Translations under genes and position numbers: made by a program | Assembly (NCBI GenBank): GCA_003254925.1 | Contig: QANZ01011254.1 | Coordinates: forward strand, 5,770-69,769 | DNA from: Chamaecrista fasciculata | Lineage: Eukaryota > Streptophyta > Magnoliopsida > Fabales > Fabaceae | DNA length: 64,000 nucleotides | Direction of reading: 5' to 3' | Part shown: positions 37,356 to 50,575 of the stretch, in pieces | Numbering within the stretch: the stretch's first letter is position 1 | Layout: each line of letters begins with the position of its first letter | The notes under the pieces: generated by a model | What the model was told of the DNA's origin: nothing | Databases searched by the model: none | The model's input: only the letters and a program-made list of their open reading frames with translations

Positions 37356-37820
37356 TGATCTGCTTTCACATCAACAATATATATATAGCTAATATTTTCT
37401 GTGTCTGTATATACACACACACATATATATATATATATATCTTCTTAGTTTTTTACCTGGAGAGTTATATACAGGCAAAGTGTAATTTTGTATTTGTTCC
37501 TTAGAGAAATGAAACCAAATTGTTAAAAAGAGATCTACAAAGTGAGCCTTCACATATATCTTTCTTCCGTTCAGATATCATAGAGGATAGAAACTAATAA
37601 GAAATCTTTCATCTGCTACTTTATATGTACGTGAAGTATTCTGCAAAACTACAAGAGACCCTGTTCTTGAATATATAATTAGGGTCCAGCTTCAATAATC
37701 TATAACTAACTTTTTTACCTTATACATCCCCTATCTTAACACAAATGAACTCTTCTTATAAGCTGTTCATAGAACTAAGGCTTTAAGAAACAACCATGGA
37801 ACGAATTATTAGGATAAGAA
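37356..37820. other. Convergent 3' region, small-protein gene and XLG gene
   Basis: Holds both 3' UTRs and a compound (CA)n-(TA)n microsatellite at about 37408-37440. No other gene is seen. Confidence 0.6.
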
Positions 37821-40258
37821 TCAAAATGAAGTATACTCCTCAATCTCAGTGAATGTTGAAGTAATCTCAGACTTCTCATCTATACAAGAAGAAATTACCC
37901 ATTTTTCACCTGCCATAATCTCTCTTGCATATCGGAGGGCTTCATCAACTGTTTCAGGTTCTAAAGCAGTCACCGATGAAACAAATAGCTTTCGGTTTGT
38001 AAGAGAACAGAACAATCTCTTAAACTTCACTGCAATATATTGGAAACCTCGTTGGGCTAACGGGGTGTTATTGCCGTTGTAAATAGTAAAGCCTCCATTG
38101 TGATTGTGGCTAATCACTGGATTGAAGTCACAAAACCATTCACATTGAGATAGAGGTACTAGTTCAATCTTTTCCTGAAACAGATCAAATTTGTTGAGCA
38201 CTAGGAGGAATTTCTTGTGTTTGAAGGTTGGATGAGTGACTATGCTCTCAAAGAGAAGCTTAGCTGCCACCATCTTGTTGGTAGAAACTCCATTGATGTC
38301 AATGGTATACTCATCATAGTCAGTTAAGGCGACACAGAACAATACAACATCAATGTCTTCAAACATCCCCAACCACTTGCAGTTCTGTCCAAGGCTTCTT
38401 GGGTGTACTCTAATGAGCCGGTATCTACAATTAAAGGAGAAGACGATCTAGAGATTCTCACAGGATTTGAGCTTGAAAGAAAATAAATGAACTCTCGCTA
38501 GTAAAACTGCATGAATTGAGAGAACTGACCTGAGAGAAGAGTCATGTTTAAACTCAGGACACAGGCAGTCCTCATCATCTAACTCAGGAAACGAAAGTTC
38601 CATGGAAGCAAGGCCGTTGGATAAGGTTATGCCCTCAGCATACAAGATATCCATATCAGAGGGTTCATAATCTGTCTTGGAAATCTCAACAGCCTGAACA
38701 TGTACAGAGATTTATTTGACATTAATAAATAGCCGATGCTCTTTTCTTAAGTGAAGCGATGCAGCTACCATCGAGGTTGTCAAACTCCTACGAGTTTACA
38801 ATTTCACACCCCAAAACCTTGTCGGTCAAACTCGTATTAAACACAGTAAAACTCGCTTGCTAACAAGTAAATGATACAGTGGCCTTAAATTCAAATATAT
38901 GATCGTAGATTGCAGTTATTTATCTTCATTTTTTTATATCCAAAATTTGAGTTAAGGATTTTACCCTTTAGAAATATCAAAATAATTTTAAACAGGTGAT
39001 TTAATCTGCCGTAAGTCATATCTATATAATCTTTCTAATTAGGTGAACTCTTCCGAGTTTACAGCCGAGTTTACCCTTCCTATTCTAGTTTACTTAAACT
39101 CTCAAGTTTGATAATATTGGTTATCATATCTCCATGGCCAAATATTGAAAATAGAACATCTAACCAAACTAAACCTTTACCATTCACTGACTAGTTCATC
39201 TGATCTCAATACCGAATTCAGATTGTCTTGCGCCTTAATTGAACTTCTGACATTGATGGACAAAGTAAGAATCAACTTACCCGATCTAGAAAATAACTTG
39301 CCTTTCTTGGAAGCATTTCTAACTCATTTCTCCTATTGTATGTGGCCTGAATGGCTGCATCCTTCCACAGCTCCTCTACAAGAGTTGCATATTCACCAGA
39401 GGCGGCTGGGAATATCTCATGGGAGTTACCTAACACCATGTTTTTGATGAGTGAATCTGAGATAGCTTTCAGTCCTGGGCCAATAGAGTATACTGTCGAT
39501 TCAATATGCTTGCCTGCAATCTCTGTTGCAAACTAGAAGTTAATAACTTCACTATATGACATTAAGATAAATACTTACGGGATAACAAGCTTTTTCTGCT
39601 AGCTAATTGATGAGTTAGAAAGATTATCCCAGAACTGAAGGTAGAAAGATTTATATTGTAAGGAAAACTCATACTACATTCAAAAGATGCATTGCATTTC
39701 AGCAATCATGAACTAATAAAGATAGATTAACTTTCTTAATTGCCAAATTTATACCAGATGAAGTGGAATGATTCTCAAGCGTTCGTTTCCTCCTACTCTG
39801 CAATAAACTCTCTTCAAAGTTCTCACGCGCCTCCAACAGTATACCAAGATAGGTATATAGGTTGCTTTGGATGACCAACTTGATATTTTGGCGCTCATTT
39901 TCAGAGAAAGGAATGTTATACTGAAGCTTGGCCTAGGATAAAATGTTCAGCCTTTAGTGTGAATCAAAATCAATGTTTTCGATAACTAACGTAAGGAAAT
40001 ACAAGAAGCAATTTATAAGAAATGGATCAGACTCAAAATTGATAAGAATCTACAATCAGTCTGCCTATGCACCTACCATTGATTACTCATAATGACACAC
40101 GAAATGAGCGTTGTAAAACATATCTATAGAGAACAGGACAGCTCTAAAGAAGCATGGAAAAGAACTATAAGCTAGCAACAGGCCTTTTAGTAACTTAAAT
40201 TCAACTTTTCAAATTTACAAGAAACTCCATAAAATGTTATCTACTTATTCTAAACTAA

Positions 40259-40294
<36 letters not shown>

Positions 40295-42967
40295 GGACTT
40301 CACATTTCTGCACATATTTTTGAGATTACAACTTACAAGTTACAAGTAAATGCAAAAACTGAACAGTCAAGGGAATAGTAACAAAAATGCAATGCCTTTG
40401 GCTGCATTTTTACCCCTATAATATCATATACAAAAGGGCTGAAATTAAATATGAAGAACCAAGTTAACTGAAAGTGTATAACATCACAAGTCATTCAACT
40501 TAATGGCATGAGTGAATGACAAAATGAATTAGTTCCGCCAAGCAGCAACATACCTGTTTAAATATAGTGCATGTTCCAGATTTGATAGAACCAACAAGTA
40601 GAAATTTGTGAAGCATTTTCTTCTCAGGGTCATCCTGAACAACCATATTCACTCTCTGGCCTTCACTGCCAGAAGTGACAGATTTAGAAGGCCTTGGCAG
40701 AGATAGCAGTAAACAAACTACCTTCGCTCTATACTGTGAAAGAACAAATAAACAATTACTGATGAACAGTTTTAAGTAGAGGATAATTATATTTTAGTCC
40801 TTGACATATAGAGTTGTGAGAAAAGCAATCATAATCTCATAGGAGTGATTTTAAATTTAGTCCTTCAAAAATTATTACTGTCAATTTAAATCCTCACAGA
40901 TAAAAATACTTTCAATATTATCCTTATACCCTGATTTCTTTCAATATTATTGATTAAATTAACATAATATCACTTCAATACTCAAATTTCTATGTAAGGA
41001 ATTCTTAAGTTAATCTCTTAATTTAACCATGAAATTATAAATAAAATCTGGTTATAAGGGTGACATTGCAAGGAATGCCATTTTTTAGAGAAAAAGTTGA
41101 CAGCAATAGTTTTTAAGGATTAAATTATAAGTCAATCTATCTGTCGAGGACTAAAATATGGTTTTTCTCTTATAAGTATGACCAAAAAAACCAAACAAGG
41201 AAACAGTCATCTATGTAAAAGTCACCTCGTCCCATATGCGCCCCTTGATCGTCCTCTGTCCCTCCTCTCTGTATGACCCATCAGCATTTACCCAAAAGCT
41301 AGGCTTTCCTTCACAAGCCACTCCTGCTGCCTATAAAAAAAAAAATGAACAAAAACACTGTGCTTTAACATAGTCAAAAACCCATAAATAGCAGTACAAG
41401 ATTATACCTATAGCATATGATAACAACCTTGAGCAGCCAGCGCTCTTTTTTAGTAATCTCTCTCTTGTTCATAAACACATTCGTGTTTCCATTGCTTGCC
41501 TTTTCCTGCAATTCACCACCAACTTTCAGCTCAGGGCTGATAATTTGACAAGGCCCTTGACCATCCTGTATAATCAAGCAGAGCAACAGATTTGAGTTAT
41601 CCTTTTAGAGGCATTAGCTCCTATGAAGCATCGATATTGACATGGTGACATGGAAACGGACACATCAACACACTGAATTCTTGAAATTATATAACACGAC
41701 GCAGTATATATGTGTATATATATATTGCAATTATAATAGTAGACAAAAAATAAACAGACAATTAAATATTCATAAATCTTGATGAAAATTTCAAAAATTA
41801 TAATATTTATTCATAAAATATGTCATGTGTTAGTTTTCCTAGTTTTCATTGTGTCAGAGCCGCAAAAAATGATTTTAAATTTTGACACTAATGAACATGT
41901 GTCGAGCACATGTCATAGTGTTATACGCATATCGAACACGGACATGTGTCATATATGGCAACACTCCCTCAAAATAAATTGTCTATACTTCATAGGCTAT
42001 ATCTGAAGTCAAAGGAATGAACATAAAGTATTTAATCAGGGAGGTTAATTTTCACCTTTCCCCATAACCCAGATGCATGATCATACCAATAAAATCCTGG
42101 TTTTAGCTTTCTTGGTGGATTCTGACATGTCAATAGTAACCTCATCTGTTCTCTATCAAGAACATCCCCATTCACACAAAGAAGCCCTGTTGGTATTTGG
42201 TTTGCCTCACAAACCATTTCAGCATGCATGATTTGTTTCACTTGCAAATCAGACAGCAAGTGTTTCAACATACTAGAACACTTCCCCAAGTTTCCTCGTT
42301 TGCTTTCATCAATTGGAAACTTGACGCAACCAACACATTTTCTTCCTTCTGGCATGCACCCCATTGCTCTTATGACACAGTTTCTGCAGTACTTTGCATC
42401 ACAAACAATGCAAAATTCCTTCACAGTGAACTTATTCCCCTTATGGCACCGATGGCACATGCCTTTCTTCCCACTTCTCTCGGCATTTGGTTTCATGGGG
42501 TATTTCCCAGCTTGAAAATCATCATCAGATTTTTCACATACTACTACTGTATCATTTGACTCAGGTTCATGAAAAGTTACTGATAGCCCTTTGACATGTT
42601 TAGTTGAGGCATTTTCACAGTCACCTTGTCTACGTGAAGAATTATCAGATAATACTGAGAAAATGCCTGAACCTGATTCTTTTATATCCGAATCGGCGGG
42701 ATTAATTTCACTCTGCAAGCATCTATCATCTATACGACTGAATTTTACAATGGGTTGGATAACTGGAACCGTAAGCCGGTGAGAAGAATTAGAAGCTACA
42801 GAAGCAAGTGGGATTTGATCAATTTCGAAAGGAGGAATTTCGGGGATCGAGTAATCTACAGCAGGGCCATCGTAAATCATGGCAATGGAGAACTCAATTT
42901 CACGATGGTCGCTACCTTCAGAAACTGAAGGCACTCGGGGCATTAATTTTCTCATAAACCAAGCCAT
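37821..42967 (-). CDS. XLG: Extra-large G protein alpha subunit (XLG)
   Basis: Eight exons on the minus strand: 42967-42056, 41565-41428, 41330-41226, 40733-40554, 39932-39755, 39522-39281, 38693-38530 and 38424-37821. They total 2523 nt and 840 aa, with phase kept at each junction. Family members are about 850-890 aa. The N-terminus has a short conserved IYDGPAVDYSIPEIPPFEIDQIP block. A Cys-rich CHRC...CIVC...CRNC...CVGC region follows at about 171-214, typical of XLGs. The G-alpha-like half has a degenerate P-loop (GSIKSGTCT, 433-441). The switch region reads RSLGQNCKWLGMFED instead of the canonical DVGGQ, and the base-binding motif is NKFD (717-720). XLGs work with G-beta-gamma at the plasma membrane and nucleus in defence, root and hormone responses, and bind GTP weakly. 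I cannot tell XLG1 from XLG2/3 by eye. XLG1 and a CDCA7-type gene are also near each other in Arabidopsis (At2g23460, At2g23530, from memory), which favours XLG1. Confidence 0.9.
40258..40294. repeat. (TTA)n microsatellite in an XLG intron
   Basis: About 12 uninterrupted TTA units lie in intron 4 of the XLG gene. Confidence 0.9.
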
Positions 42968-42989
42968 TGAAGTTGAAAACGAAGCTAGT

Positions 42990-43041
42990 GTGAAGCAAAC
43001 TGCTCGATCTGATTTAATTTCACGAACCCAGTTTGCTTCAC
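42990..43041 (-). promoter_or_regulatory. 13-bp perfect hairpin in the XLG 5' leader
   Basis: gtgaagcaaactg (42990-43002) and cagtttgcttcac (43029-43041) are exact inverted repeats with a 26-base loop, starting 22 bp upstream of the XLG ATG. If it is transcribed, it may form a stem before the start codon. A regulatory role is inference only. Confidence 0.4.
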
Positions 43042-43977
43042 GACCATTACTATCTGAAATCTAAATTTTCTTGGACATGTAGATATAATGCGAAGAACCC
43101 ATGAAGCTGGGAAGGTATTAAGAAAACCCACGAGGCAAAAGAGCCATGAAATGAAACAGAGGAAGAAGCCAATGAAATGATATTTGTTAAATTCATTTGA
43201 GGATGAAACTTGAGGTGATGGTAGCAAAATTGGAAGAAGCTTCGGAGAAGAAATGAGAGTCGTGAGTGAGGTGACAAGTAAACGAAGGAAAGAGACTCGA
43301 GTGAAAGAGTGAACGCCGGTTCGGAGAATGAAATGAAAAGAACGAACGCATTCGAGTTTGAATCGAAATTGCTTGGAATGGACTATGGAGTGACATTTGT
43401 GAATTTCATTTCATTTCATATATTTATTTGTGAATTTGTTTTCCTTCTGTTAATTGTATTTTTTAATATAAAAAAATTATTTGTGAATTTCATTTTAAAT
43501 ATCATTACTTGGTCTGTATTTTTTAACAAAATAGGTAAATTCAATTTTTCACACATACACATGGATTATGTAAATTTTATACTAAATGAATGAATTAATT
43601 TTTTAATAATAAAAATATAGGACAGAATTCTTGAAATATTACAATTATTAATGATTTAATATTTAATTATTTTTTCATTTCAATTATTACAATAGAGAAA
43701 AATATTCAATTAATTAAAATTGATCTATAATCGTCTCATGATGTTTAAAATTAAACTTTTGAATCTTCAAAAGTCACTTTTTATGATATTTAAGTTATTA
43801 AAATGTAGTTTTTCACAAAATATGCTATATAAATTGATTTTCAAAATGAAGAAAAGTCAGATTAATACTGATAGTTTAGTCTTTGACCAAGGAAAAAAAC
43901 TGATAGTAAATTATTTGACTTTTTGTGAAACATAGAATGAACTTAAATCAAGTTCAATATTATTGATATAAGTTTGG
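43042..43977. other. Intergenic upstream of XLG
   Basis: Probable XLG promoter and 5' UTR in the first few hundred bases, then AT-rich DNA. No supported ORF. Confidence 0.5.
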
Positions 43978-44520
43978 TCAAAATCTCAAATTGGTCCTAA
44001 AATTATGTGGTAAATTTTAAATTAGTCTTAGGTATTTTTATTATTTTATATTGGTCTTATATATTTTTATTATTTCTTAAATTGCTCCCAAATCTACCTT
44101 TGAAATATGATTTGACTTCATTTGTTCATAATATCAAATTAACAAAAAAAAATTTAAGAGTTAGCACATAGTTTTGAACTCATCACATTCTAACTTAAAA
44201 CGAGAGAGATTTGATCATGAAATAAGTGACCCACTTTCGGGACCCAGTTGGACCTCGTTTATTAATGGTTTTAACTAGATAGAGAAAGCACTCATTAAAA
44301 ACATATAGCTCTGAATTTGTTACAATTGAATTTAAAAGGAGAGAAATATTATCACATTCAAGATTTTTGAGACCAATTTCAGAATTTTTGAAAACACTGA
44401 GGACTAATCCAAAACAAATAAAATATATAGGGCCAATTTGAAATCTATCTTGTAATTTCTTTTTTTTTTTTTTATCTAGAAATTTATCTTGTACATTTGA
44501 GACCAATTTGAGGTTTTGAC
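43978..44520. mobile_element. Degraded foldback element, Mutator-like
   Basis: The left end gtcaaaatctcaaattggtcc and the right end gaccaatttgaggttttgac are inverted repeats with about two mismatches. More pairing ('attggtctta' / 'ggaccaatttg') continues inward. The interior resembles 26330-26480. No clear target duplication was found. Confidence 0.55.
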
Positions 44521-45057
44521 TTAGATGTTTTTAAGTATTTTAGTGGTTGATCTTTTAGGGCCCAAAACAGTGGGAAGAAGAAGGCCCACAATATTGACGT
44601 AATCGTGGTGTATGACTTTTGAGTCAACTTTACTACTCTTTTTAGTTTATTGTCGTTTATGCAAGCACTCTCCACGTGACTTTTATGTTTATAAATCTTT
44701 TTGCATTTCAAGTTTTTATTTTATTTTGGTCTAATTTTTTTAAAATTAATAAATAATATCACGTTTTATTTATCATAAAATACATTTATTTTAAAATAGT
44801 ACTTAAAATTTAGACCCACATTAAATATTTATATGTTCTATCTTCTCCTATTGCGATTATTTTTGTTTGAGGAGGATTAAGTAATAATTTTCATAGATAG
44901 CTAAATATTAATTCTTTTGATATATCAATATTATCAATATATCAAAGTCAATTTTTACTATACTGAAAAAGCATTTTTCATATTATCATAATTAAAAATT
45001 AAAATTTATAATCAATAAGTTATAAGTTGTTAGTTAGAGTGATAGGTACTTTGTTAG

Positions 45058-47385
45058 TTGATCTGTGTTTCTACTTTTGACATGAGAATCTTTTGGAATG
45101 GTGGTTTGACCGACTCTTTCAATCCTTCTCGTGGAGTTAGACAGGGGGACCCTCTTTCTCCGTATCTCTTTGTATTATGTATGGAAAGACTCTCAAGACT
45201 TATCTCTGTGGTTGTGGAGAACAAGCTTTGGAGTCCTATCCGTCTCACTAGAAAGGGGCCGAAGATCTCTCATTTGTTCTTTGCCGATGACTTGATTCTA
45301 TTCATGGAAGCTAGTTTGGAGCAAGTGGAGGTGATTAATAATGTTTTGAATCAATTTTGCAGGAGTTCTGGGTAGGTGAATGCTGATAAGACCAGAATCT
45401 TTTTCTCCAAAAATGTCAACCACACTAGAGCTACTCAAATTAGTGGCAATCTGGGATTCCAACTTACAACAAATTTGAGCAAGTATCTTGGAGCCCCCAT
45501 ACATCATGGGCGGGTTTCTAGGAATACTTATAATTTCATCTTAGAAAAAGTTGAACGACGTCTCTCTAGTTGGAAAGCTAGTACCCTCAATCTCACTGGT
45601 AGGGTTGTGCTTGTCAATTTTGTGTTACACACCATTCCTTCGTATTCTATGCAGACAGCTTCTTTACCTTCTAGTGTGCATAAGGATGTGAAGAAAGCTT
45701 CACGGAATTTTTTATGGGGAAGTACTGACGTTAAGAGGAGGATGCACATGATTTCTTGGGAAAGAGTTTGCTCTCCCAAAGTTATTGGAGGGCTTGGAGT
45801 TAAGAATTTGAAGCGAAGTAATGATGCCTATATGTTGAAACTTGCTTGGGAGTTGACTAAAAATGATGATAAATTATGGGTTCAGGTTTTGCGAGACAAG
45901 TACAGGTGTGGTGCTGGAATTTTGCCTCTTGTCAAACCGAAACAAAATAGTTCCAATGTGTGGAGAGGCATCTCGCATGTGTGGGATAATTTTTTTGAAG
46001 AGGATAACATGGAGGTTAGGAGATGGCAGATCAGTTTGATTCTGGCAGGATCTGTGGGTTTTTGGATGCTGTTCTCTTGAATGTGAGATAAACATGTCTT
46101 TGTCAAGCAACATGAGAGAAGTGAAAGTGTGTGATATGGTTATGCATGATGGTAATTGGAACATCAATATTATTAAGAACTATATTCCTTCGCTTCTTGC
46201 TGAGCAGATTCTTTTGAGTTTGCCCCCTTGTGCCGTTGCTGGTTGTGATATTGTGGCTTGGACTCATACATCCAACGACTTGTTTACTGTGAAGTCAGCT
46301 TATGAGAGCATGATTCCCCCTTTCGATAAAAGCTCTGTGGGCGAATGGAAGAAGCTATGGAAGTGGGATGGTATCCCGAAAGTTAGGACTTTTATGTGGT
46401 TGATGTTTCACAACAGACTCCCTACTAAAAGCCTACTTGTTGATAGACATATAATTAACTCCAACTTGTGCATCTTTAATTGTGGTGTTGAGGAAGATAT
46501 AATACACTGTCTTCGTGATTGTCATGTAGCGAAAGGGGTTTGGAAGTGGTTTATCAAAGAATCGCTTGATGAGGAGTTCTTCGGTTTGACAGTTGAGGAT
46601 TGGATTTTGAGGAATATTCATGATGACTGGGGCAAGGATGGGTCGCATGTTATACCTTGGTTCATCACTTTTGGTTATGTTGCTTGGAACTTGTGGAAAA
46701 ACCGTTGTGCTATTATTCATGGTTCGATGAGTTATGGTGTCTTTGGTTTGATATCCCGCTGCTTGGACAACTTGAATGAGTATGCAAGTGGCAGTAGTTT
46801 CACGTGCAACAGGGCGGATTGTAGGAATGAAGTACTAGTTACCTGGAATCACCCTCAACAGGGGACTCTAAAATTTAATACTGATGGTTCTTGCTAGAGG
46901 GATGGCAATGCGACTAGAGGGGGAGTTCTGCGCGACGATACTGGGACTTGGATTGTTGGCTTTGCTCATAACCTTGGTCAAGTTTCTATCACGCACGTTG
47001 AACTACAGGCCATCTTTGACGCCCTTTGCATTGCAAAGCGTTTGGAGGTTACCAACTTGATTGTCGAATCAGATTCCAAAGTTGCAGTTGTTCTAATCAT
47101 TGAAGGCGCTAACGCAGAACACCCCTTTGCTAGGATAGTGAAGCGCATAAGGAGGCTGATTTCAAATGGAGGTTGGGTTTGTTAGGTTTGTCATGTGTTT
47201 AGAGAAGCAAATGGTGTTGCAGATTGGCTTGCTAATTATGCTCATTCTTTGCCAAGAGAGATCATTGAATTTAGTTGTTGTCCTTCGTGTTGTGTTTCCC
47301 GTGCTGTTGCGGACATGAGTGGGGTTTGTTTTCCCCGTTTAATTAGCTCTTAGCTTTAGGCTTTGTCTTGTGTAACAAAAAAATC
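45058..47385 (+). pseudogene. 5'-truncated, degenerate plant LINE (RT, zf-RVT, RNase H)
   Basis: Starts inside the reverse transcriptase: FNPSRGVRQGDPLSPYLF, then the active-site variant FADD, then the thumb region (SKYLGAPIHHGR, LSSWKASTLNLTGRVVLV). A zf-RVT domain (VKSAYESM, WKWDGIPKVRTFMWL, CIFNCGVEEDIIHCLRDC) and an RNase H domain (FNTDGSC, VELQAIFDAL, ESDSKVAV, REANGVADWLAN) follow. The endonuclease and the first part of the RT are missing, the usual 5' truncation of target-primed insertion. It is disabled by TAG at 45373, a frameshift near 46020 with a TGA at about 46036, and TAGs at 46895 and 47183. It is a dead copy. No clear poly-A tail or target duplication was found. Confidence 0.9.
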
Positions 47386-50300
47386 TCTATATGTTAAATC
47401 TTAAATTTAATTTTTACTAAAAATACTTTTATTAGAAGAGTTTTATTCTTATTATAGGATTTTTCAACTCGAACAAAGATTAACTTTTTCTTAATCATTA
47501 AAAAAATCAATAGAAAAAGGTTTTATTTATTTATTTCTTAGGGAGGTTCTAATTAATGAAAAGGACAATTGGCCCATTAACTATTGGGCTTGCGAGTGAA
47601 GTCCAACTTCGCAACACTAGTCTTAAGCTTGTAGATGTCAAAATAATTTTATGTAGTATATATATTTTGCAGCTTCCGTTAGCTATTAGTACTATTAACC
47701 ATGTATGATAATTACTATTTACTTGATGTTATGGTGTGAGAAATAATAATTTAACCAAATGATAATAGGAGAAGTTAACACGTCTTAAGCAAAACTGGAA
47801 AACGCTAAATCTAGCTAGTAGCCTAGCTAAAATGCCAAAGTTCAAATATCCATGAAAGTAACTTGTCACCCAAACATTCACAAAAGACATATTTGAATAG
47901 TATACCTTCTCTCACTAATCCATATCCATATTCTTAAACAAATTGTCGCTTTACATTACAGCTGTCTCATAAGTCATATAACTAGTGACCCGACCGACAT
48001 TCACGCATAATATTCTCCTTCATTATCTAGATATCTTTATAATTATTTAGATATCTTTGTAATAACTTGTTTTCCCAATATCTCTACAAAAACTCATGCA
48101 TGCATAGTATATATCCACGTTATATGATAATATATATATTTGATCAATTAGCCAAATCTAGGGTTGACATATATTTAGTTTGTGTCATTATTTACTGTTA
48201 GATGCATATATACATGTGCATGCATGCACAAATTCTGAACTAAAATTTAAGTTATGATGCTCAAAATACTCATATTTTCAAGTTTGGATTGGTTTAGTTT
48301 AAAAATTTCAAACTCGTGATTGTTTGAATTGGGCTGCGAGTTTTAGAATTTTGAGTCTGCTCAACCAAACCCAATCTACTAACCCACCAATTATTTTTAT
48401 TTATATTTTTTAAATTTTAGTATATACATAAAAATATAAAAATACATAATATTGTGGCTAGTGGCTATTGCTACTAGTTAAAAGTATCAAAGTTTATCTT
48501 GCACACGCCAATTTTAACTTCTTTTAAGTGATTATATATATGTGACTTTCAATCATATTATTGACTCTATAATAATAGGAATTTTTTTTCATCTAAATTC
48601 AATACAAAAGAACTGAAAGAGGAAAAATTGTAGAGTGAAGTATAATTTTTAAAAAGAAAAATTGTTCGTAAATTGAAATGGGTGAACCCACCATTCTGCC
48701 CAACCCAACTTATTCGAGTTTGGTTTGGTTTGATTTAAGCTGAAATAATTTTTTTCCAAAATCCAACTCAAACCAACCAGTCCTCGATCTAAAAATGTAC
48801 GTCAACCCAAATCATCCCGCGAACAACCCTAACTTGGAGTATTCTTTTTTTTTTTTGTAAAAGCTACTATATACTTATATTTTATTTCTTATTAAGTATT
48901 TTTTGAAAAATATGAATGTATTAGTTAAGAAATATAAAAAATAAAGTTAATATCAATTAAATTAACATTTTGTTGATAAATAATTCAAATTTAATAGTTT
49001 TAGGATCTTAGAATATAAGAATTAATTTTTATACTTGTTCAAATCCAAATCTAAATATAAGAAAATAAAATATCCTATACCTATATACCCTACTAGGGGT
49101 TTTACGTGCCCTATATATTGAAAATAAATTAAGGACTAAATCATTGATTCAGCAAAAAAGAATGGACTAAATAATAAGCTTTCTCTTATTTTAATTATAT
49201 GTAATATTTTTATATTAGTATAAGTGGGAGAATGACCAAAAGACTCCTCCCACATATAATATAGTATATATATATATATATAACCTTATGCCCATGAATA
49301 ATCATCCCTAATATCTATGTGTATATTTAAGTAGACACTTGCTTTGTGCTTGCACGACAAATTAATTTATTAAAGGAAGTAGAGGCTAGCTTGATGGTTG
49401 GCCTTGAAGATTTGTAATTAAGGTTTTAAAGGGGGAGAAGGAAAAAGGTTGGCGAAAGAAATCAAGAGAGAACAAAAGAATTAATGTGTATTTGTAGGTA
49501 TTGAGTCCCATATGTCAGGCTACAATTAGTCCCTCTCTTTCAGGGCATTAGCCTTTGCTGTAACTTTCCATGTCTCCGTCGTCCATCATACTCACATATA
49601 CAAGCTAACCTATACCATGTTCTCAAGGAAACCCCAATATTGTTCCATCCATCCCTTTTCTTACTTATTTCACACTACCCCAACACTCAACAATACGCCT
49701 CTCCTTTTTTGCTCAATTATATATACTTCTAAATAAATTATTATACACATTTGGCAATCCTATATTTAGTTTATAAATTTTAGATTTTTCTAACAAATAT
49801 ATATATATATATATATATATACCATGCTGGTTAAAAATCAAACTAACAAATGTAACAGAATTCTCCAACATAAATCTTGGACTAATTAACCACACTCTCG
49901 AAATTCATAAGAACTACAAATTTTAGAGAATTTATAGTTTTTTTAAAATTTTGATTATCTAACATCTTTTTATTGGCTAATTATAAATACTTAATTAGCC
50001 AGATCGACTCCTCAATAGAATAAGCTAGCTTTCTCCATATATCTAAACTTGATTGATGATTCCTTACTTGATTAAAAAAATGAGCAAAGAATAAAAACAA
50101 AAAGTATTGCTCTTTAGTCTTTACATATGTTTCCCTTAGGCCATAATAAGGGCACACATTAAAATGCACAAATTCATCATTGATTGATTCATTCTTCAGA
50201 AAATTTCAACTTGCCACTTTATTATGAATCCTTTTGCGAGTCCAAAAAAGCACCATATTTGATATATGGATGGATATATCAGTGAATAGCGATTCAAGGT

Positions 50301-50575
50301 TTCTCAAGGGATTCATCAATTTCAACGATAAAATCTAGGAACGTAACAAATCATTCAAATACCTGTATCCTTTAAAGACAGAAAGTACAATTTCCATTTT
50401 CTTGGGAACATTAATTAAGAATGATTCACACACTATAGTACATATGTACATATTACAGGAACCATTTATCTCCTTTCCAAAATTAACATCACTCTAACAA
50501 AGTTGAGAAAATTCAAATCTCCTCTGGCCCCGCGTGAATTCCACGTCCATCAAACGCGCGTGGTCCTCGTCATCT
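47386..50575. other. Intergenic, LINE remnant to WD40 gene
   Basis: AT-rich DNA. At 48270-48830 there is a degraded element rich in 'aacccaaccca'/'tttggtttgg' steps, similar in style to the element at 63207-63866. TA tracts occur at 49262-49281 and 49796-49820. The last few hundred bases are the WD40 3' region. No gene is recognised. Confidence 0.5.

Noticed and set aside
42197..42559. 120-aa plus-strand open frame
   Set aside because: Antisense shadow of XLG exon 1.
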